Assembly: GCF_012489685.1 (NCBI RefSeq)
Contig: NC_080044.1
Coordinates: 66,636,732-66,700,731 of the forward strand
DNA from: Lotus japonicus
Taxonomy: Eukaryota; Streptophyta; Magnoliopsida; Fabales; Fabaceae
Direction: 5' to 3'
DNA length: 64,000 bases
Shown: piece after piece, positions 46,027 through 57,017 of the stretch
Layout: every line of letters starts with the position of its first letter
Numbering within the stretch: position 1 is the stretch's first letter
Made by a program: the position numbers and the translations under genes
The notes under the pieces: generated by a model
The model's input: the letters and a program-made list of their open reading frames with translations, nothing else
Databases searched by the model: none
Told to the model about the DNA's origin: nothing

Positions 46027-49000
46027 ATGAGACGAAGACGCAGCAACAACGATAACGATGCTGATAACCAGAACCCTCAACCTCCCAAATCAAACCCCTC
46101 AATTTCTCAGTTTTCACAGAAACGCATCTTCGCTTTCTGCTTAGCTTTCCGAATACTCAATTCCCTTCTAATTCAGACTTATTTCAACCCCGATGAACAC
46201 TGGCAAGGTCCCGAGGTTGCGCATCGCATCGCATTTGGGTAAGCAACGTTCAATTCAATTCACTCTTTCCTTTTCCTTCTTCCTTCATCAATTCGTTCTG
46301 ATTTGGCAGGTATGGTCACCTAACATGGGAATGGAAACAGGGTATCCGAAGCTACTTGCATCCCTTCGTCTTCGTTCCGCTGTATCGGCTCCTCGCATTG
46401 CTGCATCTTGATACCCCTTGGCTTATGGTAATGAATAAATGTTCTTTTTTACTTGTTTGATGCTATTCTTACTTCAGGTTCTAATTTTTATTCTCTTTGT
46501 TTCTTAGATGAGAGCTCCAAGGCTACTACAATCAGTGTTTTCTGCAGTTGGTGATTTGTACTTGTACAAACTCTCTGCAGTTCTATTTGGTGACCATGTT
46601 GCAAAATGGGCAGTATCCTATTCCTACTATGTCATCTGTTTTTTTAGCCTGCATTGTTATTGTGTAGGAACAGTTTTTGTTAAGCTTGTTAACTCTATAA
46701 TTTAGCTGCTTTGGTTCAATTCTGTTAATAGTCTTAGAGTAGTTAGTAGTTGTTAAAGAAGCTGTTAGTTTGTTAATAAAAGTTAGTTATGCTAGTTAAC
46801 TAACAAATAAAGATTGGTAAACAGCCAAGGGTGTAGACCACTAGAGAGCGATAAGAAAAAAGGAGAGATAAGTGATAAATGTGATATATGATGTGATGTA
46901 ATTGGAAGAAAGAGATAGAGAGAAAAAAAAAGGGTGTTCAGAGGTGTCTGTACTATTTGGGTGTACACCAATCATCACCCTTAACTAACTGATGATGTAG
47001 TTAGATGCTATATAAACAGCATCTTGTAACTAGTGAACTCAGAATAATGGAAATCATTAGTTCACACAGCTTCTGTTATTCTTTTCTCTTAGTTCTTGTT
47101 TCATCATAGTTTTAAGATACCTTAACTGTGTCTCAGCTCTTTTCGCAGTTGGGGAATTGGTTTATGTTTTATTGTTTTTCTCGAACACTGTCCAATAGCT
47201 TGGAGACTGTTCTTACACTAGTGGGTTTGTACTTTTGGCCCTGTATGAGATCTTCCGGTGAATGTTCCTCTGGTTCAAGGAAGTGGGGTTTAGTTGTTGC
47301 AGCTTTAGCTTGTGCCGTTCGGCCAACTAGTGCAGTAACATGGCTCTACGTCGGCCTGCTTGAGCTTTTAAAGGCACATGACAGATTGAAATTCATTTTT
47401 TTGGAGGTGGCTCCTATTGGGTATGTTTTGTTACCTTTTAGGGTCTTTTCATTCCCCAATTATGAACTTAAAAAGCTTTATGATTATGACATTTGGTTAA
47501 AGATGATCTAAGGATGCCTAAATCTTGTGTGTTATTTTCCTTGTGTATCCAAATAATGAGGATTTATTTAGCAAATTTTTTAATACCATGAGTGTGCTAT
47601 CAAATTAATTTTACTGCACTTACTTAAACTACAAATATTTTCAACATTTTTGCATTTGATATGTCTGTTGGAAAGTTTTCAGTCATTTTGTGTCAGAAAA
47701 TAGCATTAGCAACTGGTGGATTTAACTTTTAATTTAATTTTCTCATCTTTATAAATTCTCAAAATCTGTTTCTAATCAATTGAGAAAATTCTCAGACTCA
47801 GAAGCCCTCTTTCCTTGGATCCATTCAAAGTCCCAGTAGATTTACCTTTTAGATTCTGTTTGACTTTTCCTTCCACATGAACGTTGGATAACTTCTTTTT
47901 GTGGTAGTTCTCACATTTTACCATTTACCATCATGAAAATACAATCTGAATACTACTTATTATTTTAGAGAATGTATCATTGTTTGTTTGTCATTTTACT
48001 TTTCTGTTTTCCCTTCTCCTAAATAGTCATATTTTAGTAATAGTAACACTTTGTCTCGCCCTATCAGGACTGCGGTGCTTGGACTTACCTGCTTATTAGA
48101 TCGTTTTATGTATGGCACATGGATTCTAGTACCACTTAATTTTCTAAAATTCAATTTTCTTTCCTCGGGGGGAGATTATTATGGAACTCACAAGTGGCAC
48201 TGGTACTTAACTCAGGGATTTCCAGTCATGATCTTCTCTCATTTACCATTTTGCATAGCTGGTATCATTTCTTCCAAACAATGGAAGTTTGCTGGCCTCC
48301 TTGCATGGATTTTGGGTTTCTACAGTGTATTAGGTCACAAGGAATTCAGGTAATCAATTTCAAAAATTTATATGTGCATGTTAAAAACTACCTCGCCTAG
48401 TGGTTTAACTTGATTTATGATAATAACTACTGAGGTACAGGTTTGTCTTGCCAGTTCTTCCCATTTCTCTGATGTTCTCTGGTTATTCTTTGGCTGTGAT
48501 AGAAGATCCTGGTTCTTCTCAAAATAAAGGAAAAGTATCTTCAAAAAAGCATACCAAATGTCCTCCCAAGATGAAAGTAGCTATCTTATTTTTGCTTGCT
48601 ACCAATATTCCAATGGCTTTGTATATGAGTTTGGTTCACCAGGTATCTCTCTATTCTCATTGATTTAATGAAGAGTTAAGCACAAATCCTTTGTAAAAAA
48701 AACTAGAAGACAAAAAATTAACACATTCGTTATTTTCTTGACAGAGAGGACCTGAGGATGTCATGAACTTCCTAGCTAGAGAAGCTCTTGATGGGAAAGT
48801 GAAAAACATCCTATTCCTTACGCCTTGTCATGCTACTCCATACTATGCCATGCTGCATCAAAACCTGCCAATGCAATTTCTGGACTGCACTCCAAGGTTT
48901 GGAAGTTAGAATTCTTGAATGGCTTCGAATCTTAATAGAAACTGAAATAAGTTGATAATTCATGTTAATGTATACCATGTTCAGCAGTGAAGAGAAAGGA

Positions 49001-49328
49001 GTCCCAGATGAGTCAGACCGCTTCATGATGGACCCTGTTTCTTTCGTGACTGAATATGCAAAAAATTGGTCTTCACCCAGCCACATTGTTTTATTTGATT
49101 CAGAAGAGCAAAAATTGAAGAACTTCCTATTTTCTTTTGATTATAGAGAGGTAACTAGTAAGAGTGTACCAAGTTAATTACTGCTCAATTTACTGGCTAT
49201 TTGTCCTCAATTTTTTGTCAATTCTAACATTGGAATTTCAACCACAGGAAAAAAGATTTTTTCATGCTCACTTCAAGGTGGATCGTGATCTTCAAGCTTC
49301 TATAGTTGTATACGTCCGAATTAGATAG
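46027..49328 (+). CDS. PIGB: GPI mannosyltransferase 3 (PIG-B, GT22 family)
   Basis: Nine exons encode 533 residues: 46027-46238, 46310-46427, 46508-46612, 47137-47420, 48068-48349, 48441-48642, 48745-48896, 48985-49150 and 49248-49328. All have GT-AG borders with matching phases. PIG-B adds the third mannose to the GPI anchor precursor in the ER, using dolichol-phosphate mannose. The GT22 signature is in the first luminal loop (FNPDEHWQGPEVAH, catalytic-type Asp-Glu at 56-57), followed by YGHLTWEW. Other family stretches are RTLSNSLETVLT, VRPTSAVTW, GDYYGTHKWHWYLTQGFP and GHKEFRFVLPVLP. Hydrophobic segments alternate through the protein as in a multi-pass ER enzyme. Length fits the plant PIG-B type. 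Intron 3 carries a probable solo LTR. Confidence 0.93.
46751..47106 (+). mobile_element. probable solo LTR in PIG-B intron 3
   Basis: The segment starts TGTTAAAGAAGCTGTTAG and ends …CTTGTTTCATCA. It contains a TATAAACAGC box near 47010 and is flanked by TAGT on both sides, a 4-bp repeat. This resembles a copia-type LTR without an interior. The duplication is one base short of the usual five, so the borders are tentative. It sits wholly inside an intron and leaves the splice sites intact. Confidence 0.55.
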
Positions 49329-49694
49329 CATTCTTCATCTGATCTGCAGACTGCAGCAAACTTTTGTGACAGTCATTATCCCATTTCTTCACGTGGCTGC
49401 TCCAAAAGTTAACTGTGGTAATTTGATGTCTCTGTAATGAGATTTTGTTGTATGTCATTGTAATGCTTACCAGGAAATTTTGCAGTAAAGCTTGTATATG
49501 CCCCTTTAGCATGTGTCTAGAGATGATCTACATTTTCTTTAAGAAAGATGCCACATGATTTGGATCCTTTGCTGGTTTGGCATCATCGGCGTCTTCGTAA
49601 TTCGTATGTCTGACATATTGGCTGGATCGCTAGTTGAGCTTATATTTAATGTTCGAAGATGCTTAGTTTGTACCCCTTCCCCCTAAAGCTTTTA

Positions 49695-50237
49695 GGCTTA
49701 ATTGCAACTTTGGTCCCCGACGTTTACCAATGCCACGATTTTGGTCCCCCACCTAATTTAATTACATGAATGGTCCCCGACGTTGTAGGACGTGTGCAAC
49801 GTTAGTTCTACCGTTTATTTCTTAATGGAGGAGGCTTACGTGGACGTCCAATTTGAGAGAGAAAGGAGGTATGAGGAGAGAGGGAAGCACGTGAGTATCA
49901 CGTGACCCTTATTTGAACCCATTATACCCAAACCCCTGACCTCCCTAGAACGAAGAAGGTAACACGATTTAGATCCCTAGGGTTTCAGATTTGGGTATAA
50001 TGGGTTCATATAAGGTTCACGTGAGTTCACGTGATACTCACGTGCTTCCCTCTCTCCTCATACCTCATTTTTCTCTCCAACTAGACGTCCACGTAAGCCT
50101 CCTCAATTAAGAAATAAACGGTAGGACTAACGTTGCACACGACCTACAACGTCAGGGACCATCAATGTAATTAAATTAGGTGGGGGACCAAAATCGTGGC
50201 ATTGGTAAACGTCGGGGACCAAAGTTGTAATTAAGCC
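49695..50237. mobile_element. 543-bp Mutator-like MITE with long inverted repeats
   Basis: The 9-bp duplication AAGCTTTTA at 49686-49694 and 50238-50246 is perfect. The element starts GGCTTAATTGCAACTTTGG, and the right end is its reverse complement. The inverted arms are each over 200 bp long and nearly complete, leaving only a short centre. Both arms carry CACGTG (G-box) palindromes near 49889 and 50038. It lies between the convergent PIG-B and GNAT genes. Confidence 0.92.
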
Positions 50238-50868
50238 AAGCTTTTAGTAATATAGGTTAGGGTTGCATTGTAGTAGACTAGAATTATCACTTATTTATTA
50301 TTGTAATCAATGTTATAAAACTAAAAGCAATGATTGACTGGATTGAGGTATTGAATGGATGTTTCATTTGTGAACCTTTTTTTGTACTCTTCATTTGCTA
50401 AAAAATTAATTCCATCAAATACCCTTTAGGGTCTGTTTGGATTGGGGGGGTCATGACCCACTACCCAAGCCCATTCTTTTTTCTGGATTCTCCTCCCATT
50501 AATAGTCTTCATTCTTTCTACCATTCTAGCTGCTCTCAACATCGCTTGTGAGCGTTTCTATTCATCTTGACTTTTCAGTTACCCAAACTTGATTGATAAC
50601 TGAAATGATTCATCTTTGGTCATCTAAAAATTTCCTTTTTCTCTATACTTGTCATTAAGGACAAGTTTAAATTAATACACATTTACAATTTTAAAATTTT
50701 AAAACACATCAGAAAATAAGGTCTTACAAGAAAAATATCACAAACATTTAAATTAGAATTTTAAATTAAATTAAAAAATATTTTTCCAACATATCCATCA
50801 AGAACAATGGAACTTTACAAATTCCAATCTCACTCATTCTTTTATGAGAACATGAACATGTTGTATTA

Positions 50869-51990
50869 GGGCCCGTTTGGTGCACCGTATTAGGCTTGAT
50901 TGTATAAGCTTATACAATACGTTATGAGCTTATTAGTTGTTTGGTGATTACATCGTATTGGATTACTTTATCCATCAACCCTTCTAATACATCAAAATGA
51001 TGGATAATTTAATCCATCATCTAAAGGGAGGATAAGACCTGATAAGTTTTGATGTATTAGCAACTTAAAAATATTCCAACCCTAACCTCATTCATCCATC
51101 GCTCATCACGTTCGACGTTTCTTGCTGTCACGTTTCTGCACCCCATCTTCTTCATCGTTCCACCTTCCTTTTCTTCCTCCTCCATGGCAATTTTACAATT
51201 CCTCATCTGTTCTATTTTCTTGAACCCTTGTCTACCTGTTAGATTTATGAAAACCGTGTTTTCCCCAAATTCGCCGTTCTTTTGAAATCTAATTAGGTTA
51301 TTCAATTCATGTTAATTGTTAATGTTCCATATCTAGGTGTGACAATGTTTTCTCAATTGTTTGAGACAATTTCTATGTGTGATCCAAACCTTTTTGAAGA
51401 TGAGGCCCGTGTTACCTTTCTTGGGGTTCATGTGATCGTTTGCTGCCCATGGCCCCTGCTTGCATTCTTTTTTTAATTTTTGAAAGGAAAAATATGTATA
51501 TTAAATAGCACAAGTTCTGGTGATTTTTTTTTTTATTTGTGGGGGGTTACTGGCGTGTTCTTAGTGGGGCTTGGAGTGGATTTTGAAAGCAATTTTCACC
51601 TTCAATTGGAGACTCGTTAGTACTTATATGTTGTAGCGTTCCTCGTCCTTGGTGCTGTTATTTTGCCTAGTTTTGGTTTATTTGCCTAGTTAGTGTTCGG
51701 GTTTTTTCTTGCAGCTTGTTCTGTTGCTGCATAATTGGGGGGTGTTGTTTGTTTTGTGTTTTCTTTGTATTAAGGGTATTTTTGTACAAATATTTCTTTT
51801 TTATACTATCCATCATTATTCATTACTCCACCAAACATGATTGTATTAAGTTAAACAATACGACAAGTTATACAATGTCTCACCAAACGTTGTATAGTAT
51901 TAAATTTTATCAGGCCTTATACTATCAGGCCTTATACAATCAAGTCTAATACTATCAGGTTTTATACTATACAGCGTACCAAACGAGCCC
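50869..51990. mobile_element. non-autonomous PIF/Harbinger (Tourist-like) element
   Basis: TTA is duplicated at 50866-50868 and 51991-51993. The ends are GGGCCCGTTTGGTGCACCGTA and its imperfect inverse (TACCAAACGAGCCC). Both the TTA target and the GG…GTTTGG end are typical of PIF/Harbinger. The 1122-bp element has no transposase. Near each end, TTATACAATAC/AATACGACAAG-like subterminal motifs are repeated. The minus open frame at 51057-51305 is not conserved-looking. Confidence 0.85.
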
Positions 51991-52225
51991 TTAGGTATCT
52001 ATGATCTCAACTCTAGGAGCACTAAACTTCTCCAACAAAGACATGAGCATAATAAAAGGCAAATTAACTTGAATGGATCTTGTAATAAAATAGGAAATTA
52101 ACTTTACATTTTGGCTTTGGAATGAACGGTATGAGAACTATGAAGCAAGGTAGGAATGTTCTGAATAAATAACAAGGATAGACAGAAAACCATATTAACA
52201 CAACATACAGGGCAACACTGTCAAA

Positions 52226-55200
52226 CTAGATGTTTGTAAGACCTGTCCATAGGAGAAGTCTCCGGGGTCGATCTAGAAACCTGGCCTGCCACGCAGGTTC
52301 ATCACTTTCATATATGAATCCGCTCTTCGTGTACAAATTCTTTGCTGGTTCATTGTCAACAGCAACATGGACGTACAAATCTGTTATGCCTGAAAGACAG
52401 GTCATAACAAGTAAATTTAGTCACTTTTTGTTTTTGGCCTAGAAAAACACCAATCTTTATTGTTATGTAGAAACTAGAGTCACCTAGTTCACAGGCTCAA
52501 TGAGAAATACAGGGAAGGAATAAAGAGTAGTTAGAATACTAAATGAACACATACAGATCGCTCATAACTCGGAATCTGAATCTATATGACAATCATATCA
52601 ATAATTCACTTAAAAGAGATTAAGAAGACAGTAACGACAACTGTTTTTCATGATGACTGGTTTTTAGCATTAAAAAAAATACAAATAAAAAAACTCATCA
52701 ACATAGATAGAGCAATCAGGGGGAAGTGATGATAGTGGTGTTTAGCTTCCAAAATGGGCTTGAAGCAGTCCCAGACAATAATAATTTCAACAACTTGAAA
52801 TCCCCCTTCACTGAGACCAAAACTAAGATTGCAGCCACTTCTGAACATGAATTTTCTACCCTTAAAGAAACCAGTTTGAAAATACGGACAATAGCCTGAT
52901 CCATACAATTGTTGATCAATTTGGAAGCCATCCATTATATACAAGACCAAGATCATTAGGAATTTAACAAGGTTACAAGTAGTTAAATAAAAAATGACCA
53001 TGCCAGATTAAATCGTGGATGATCTTAACACAACAAAAGCCTAATCCCACTAAGTGAGGTCAGCTATATGGATCACTCTACGTCATTGTGCTCGATCAAA
53101 AACCAGATTATGAGGGATATTATTTATTTTTTTTTTTTGATAAAGTGGAGGGCTTAAAGCCCAAAGAAACTACACAAGCCTTGGGGTTGAAACCCCAGAG
53201 GCATCATCAGACAGAAAAAGCAGCAGGGGGGAAGGAATTTGATCTGCATCAAAGCACAGATCGGTTTTCCCATAGCAATAGCTTGCAAGAAAATCAGCAC
53301 TCTTGTTATCATTTTTTAACAATATCTTCCCAAGTTCTTTTAGGCCTCTCTCTACCTCTCTTCACAGGACTAGACACCATGTTATCAACCCTTCTCACCA
53401 GAGCCTCCAAAGGTCTTCTTTGTACATGTCAATACCACCTTAACCAATTTTCTGTCAGCTTCTCTGCGATATGTGCCACCCCAATATCTTCTCTTATCCA
53501 CTCATTGCGTATCTTATCCTTTCTAGTGTGACCACTCATCCATCTTAACATTCTCATTTCTGCTACTACAACTTTTTACTCATGTTGGATGATCTTAACC
53601 CACTATAGAAAATATAATTATATAAATATCAAGAGACACTGTATGTTGGACATCGTAAGGCATCTGAAATGAGCAAATGCATCAACTATAATTGATGCAA
53701 TCCCGTTTGGAAATTTATAATAGTCCAATATAATAGTTGTGAATATTGAAATTGTTTGAAGTGTTAAATATATGCCACTAGTAGTGCAATCAAGAATTGT
53801 ATTTAAGACTTCTCAATTATTACTGGACATCCATGATTTTGCTTGTTAGGTTCAAAGATTGGGAGAGCAAGCAAATAAATTCTTATTTGAAAATATTTTC
53901 CTTATCAATACAAATATTTGGATTTAGGACTAGGGGTTCCCTGATATCTAATCAAGTTCATCAAAGTGTCAAAAGCCTAAGAGCACAAGATCAACACAGT
54001 CAAGTACCAATTGTTTAATCTGTAATGGAAGTGAGATGAGAATAGCAATATCCATGTGGCAGTTATAAATGGTACTCTGTTTCTTACCCCAATTATGAGC
54101 AACTAACTTTGACTTTTCAAGAAGTGCATAGCCCAACCCATTTCTGAGCAACTCTCTAGCAACACATACATTACTGAGGTATGCCCTCGTTACATCAGCT
54201 GATTGAACTCCACTGACCTGATAGAAAACACTAAACAATTTGATGGACGTAACATTGTACAAATTAGTGACAACAGATGAGTAATCAATTCTTGTGTCAA
54301 AACCTGACCACCCGAAGCAAGATAACACATAAAACCCACAGGATATAGTTTTAGAAATCCAGGAGCAATGAAAAATACCTCAGGCTTCATCCCTGTAATT
54401 TCATCAGGAAGACTCAAGCACTGATTAAGATCAAGAGAGCCGACTACAATCCGGTCTTCTCCATTAGCAGAAAACTACAAGTTTAACTAAAATAAAATTA
54501 ATTGTTAAGAAAGAAGAAACTGAAAAGTGAAAACCAATCTATCGTAGACAAAAACAGAGAAAGCTCATCGGTCATCACATGAGGCAGCTTGCTTGATGCT
54601 ACTAGGATTTGAACTACAATTCTACAAAAACTATAAGGCTAAGCACAGCAGAAGGGTTTGTCTGAGTGTATGATACTTCTGAACACTAATAATAATATAA
54701 ACAAACTGCACATGTGAATTTTCTCAGCAAATAGGGATATGGTCCATTAGACAGACAAGAGACATCTTAGTGCATGTTTGAAAACTCATTCAAAAAGCCA
54801 AAATCATGGAGGACAGAAGCAACTTCCCTTAGCTTTTGCTTTTGTCCACCATGGTTTTCAAGAGTTTCGAAACATAAACTTCATCTCCAAACATACTCAA
54901 AGACATGAAAAGCATTGGCATTAAATTATCCATTGATCACACACGAATGAATAATGAATCCAGGAGACAAACAAAACAAACCTTACATGCAGAGCATAAA
55001 TCATCAGAGATGGTGGATATATGAGACAAAGGAAGAGAAGCATTTATGCAAGAGACTCTTTTAAACCCCGTTCTTTTACCCGCAACCCTCTCCTTCAGAG
55101 CTTCAAACTCACGTTCAGCCAAGTACCTCGCATGATCCTAACACAACTTAACAAACACGAATGCACCATCTTACGCTACTTGCCATAAATAAAAAAAGCT

Positions 55201-55575
55201 CACATTTTGATCACAATTCAAGCATGCCCATTAACCAAAAACGATTGTTCCAGCTAAAGTTCCAGATTTAAGAACTGAAAATTCAATTTTTGATCACAAT
55301 TGAAGCATGCCCATTAGAAGAAGATTACTCACTTGGAGTCCGAAGGTGTCAGGGCGGAGTTGATTGAAGGAACGGACGCGGAGGGAGGCGGCGGCCCAGA
55401 GCTCATCGTCGTAGAAGGATTCAGCGACGGTGAGCAACGAGGTGTCGAGTTTTTGGGTGCAAATGTTGGTGGAAATGGAAGAGGATTGGATTTGGGTTCT
55501 GAGATTGGAGAAAACGTTGCAATTGGTTGTGGGATTTGGGAACGGTGAGGAACAAAGAAAAGAAAGGAGAGCCAT
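52226..55575 (-). CDS. plastid-type GNAT N-acetyltransferase
   Basis: Minus-strand exons are 55575-55333, 55137-54982, 54474-54379, 54217-54088 and 52389-52226, giving 262 residues. The N-terminus is rich in Ser/Asn/Thr and poor in acidic residues, as in a chloroplast transit peptide. SLRVRSFNQ and YLAEREFEALKERVAGKR follow. The acetyl-CoA-binding motif A region is YLSNVCVARELLRNGLGYAL (178-197). The end reads VDNEPAKNLYTKSGF, the usual GNAT motif B. The family acetylates protein N-termini and lysines in plastids. It most resembles the Arabidopsis GNAT6/GNAT7 type, from memory and unproven. Intron 4 is 1.7 kb long because it hosts nested LINE fragments. Confidence 0.85.
53030..53585 (-). mobile_element. 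RTE-type LINE 3' fragment in GNAT intron 4
   Basis: TGGATGATCTTAAC is repeated at 53016-53029 and 53586-53599, a 14-bp target duplication. On the minus strand the segment encodes the C-terminal part of an RTE-clade reverse transcriptase (MLRWMSGHTRKDRIRNEWIR, then RRPLEALVRRVDN and KRGRERPKRTW). It ends with a TTGTTGT-type 3' terminus near 53030. An in-frame stop interrupts it. A separate L1 tail has inserted into it. Confidence 0.85.
53112..53300 (-). mobile_element. L1 tail nested in the RTE fragment
   Basis: A T-run at 53129-53139 is the A-tail of a minus-strand insertion. The minus frame next to it reads KSADFLASYCYGKTDLCFD, the end of an L1 RNase H domain, followed by a stop codon near 53172. 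It splits the RTE 3' region. Borders are approximate. Confidence 0.65.
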
Positions 55576-56100
55576 TCTTCTTCTTCCTCTGACTGTGATG
55601 GTTTCAGATTAGATTATTCATTGTTATCAGTGATAGGAAATTCAAGGTTCAACAGATAAAACAGAACTTGGTTGGTGAGTGGGTGATGTAGCATTCTCTA
55701 CTGCTTGAGAAAATATATAACTTTTTTTAGGGTTTATCTTCTTTTTCCATTAAATATATCCTGAATTATATAAGAAAAATAAATTTCTATAAGAGCAAAA
55801 TAAAAACTGAAACAACTAGTAGAATGAGTGTCGGTCGTAGGTGTTAAAAGTGACTATTTCACTAAGGTAGAAAGTTCAATCCTTAGGAGACGTATTCTTA
55901 GTACATTACGCCCGGGTCGAACAAAAAGATTTTTAAAAATACTTAACAATTAGTACATTACAGCTAAATAAATAAAGAATCCTAGTGGGAATTGAAAATA
56001 AAATAATGATAATAATAATAAGACAAACCACAAGTATTCCCTGATTTTAATAATAATTATAAAAGTAATTTTTTAGGTCTTAATCCATGTTTCTTTTAAC
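55576..56100. other. promoter-side DNA of the GNAT gene
   Basis: This is the upstream region of the minus-strand GNAT gene. No bounded repeat or gene is seen, and no promoter motif stands out. Confidence 0.4.
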
Positions 56101-56112
56101 CAAAAAATGTTA

Positions 56113-56405
56113 CTCCCTCGGTTTCTTAATATAAGTCACATTTTTTGAAAAAAAAAAATTTGTTCCTAAATATAAGTCACTTTCTAATATCTAGGAAGCA
56201 TTAAATAATTTTTTCCAAATTCACCCTCATATTTAATATGAAAGAGATTATGAACTTTTTGAATATTAACTTGGAGAGAGAAAATCATAGAAAAGTAAAT
56301 AAGGGTAGTCTAGGAAAGCTAATCATTTCCTTTACAAATTTATTGTTACTAACTACTTTTCTTAATCTAAGAGAATTTGTGACTTATAAATAGAAACAGA
56401 GGGAG
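56113..56405. mobile_element. Stowaway MITE (Tc1/mariner)
   Basis: The element begins CTCCCTCGGTTTCTTAATAT and ends with the inverse …AGAGGGAG. It is flanked by TA on both sides (56111-56112 and 56406-56407). These are the hallmarks of plant Stowaway MITEs. It is 293 bp long, without coding capacity. A decayed relative is at 1420-1670. Confidence 0.93.
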
Positions 56406-57017
56406 TAGTAAAATCTCATGATATTTTCCATGGTTATTAAAATTGGACCGGTCGGTTTGACCATTGTAACCACTAACCAGGAACCGAATTTGTGGCCGGT
56501 CTGAAACAACCACAAAACCGGACGTCTTGAAAACTGGTGGAGAACTGGGTAAACCGGGGAAAAACCGGCCAACCCTGCCAAAATCAGCGGTTCGGGAAAA
56601 AAAGTATGTTTTTTTCAGCTTTTTTGGCACAATAAACTCAGCATCATACGGTGGCAACGCCATAACTCACGCTTATAAATAGATAGATGCCATAGATGCC
56701 AAGTTTGGTTTCAAATTCGAAGTAAGCAACTTGGTATTTGAGCCCACTGAGCAGTAAATTTATGATTCCCTTCCTTGACTGATGATCCTATAGCACTGAC
56801 ATTGTATTATCAATAAAGTTTAGGTTAAGAAACAAGTAGGCAATAATCCACACCAAAGAACACCTTGTATGTCCAAAGCTAAGCAAATTCAGAAAAGAAA
56901 ATGGGCTTACCTTAGACAAGAAGATGATAAGCTAAATTGTACATATAAAATGTGATGTGAATGTACATAATATATTCAAGGTTTTGAATTCAAGAAACGG
57001 TAAAATTTAGCAAGCAT

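Noticed and set aside
47128..48353. The separate open frames across 46027-49328 as individual genes
   Set aside because: They join at GT-AG sites in matching phases into one PIG-B protein.
51057..51305. 82-codon minus-strand frame as a gene
   Set aside because: It lies inside a PIF/Harbinger-type element and has no recognisable domain.
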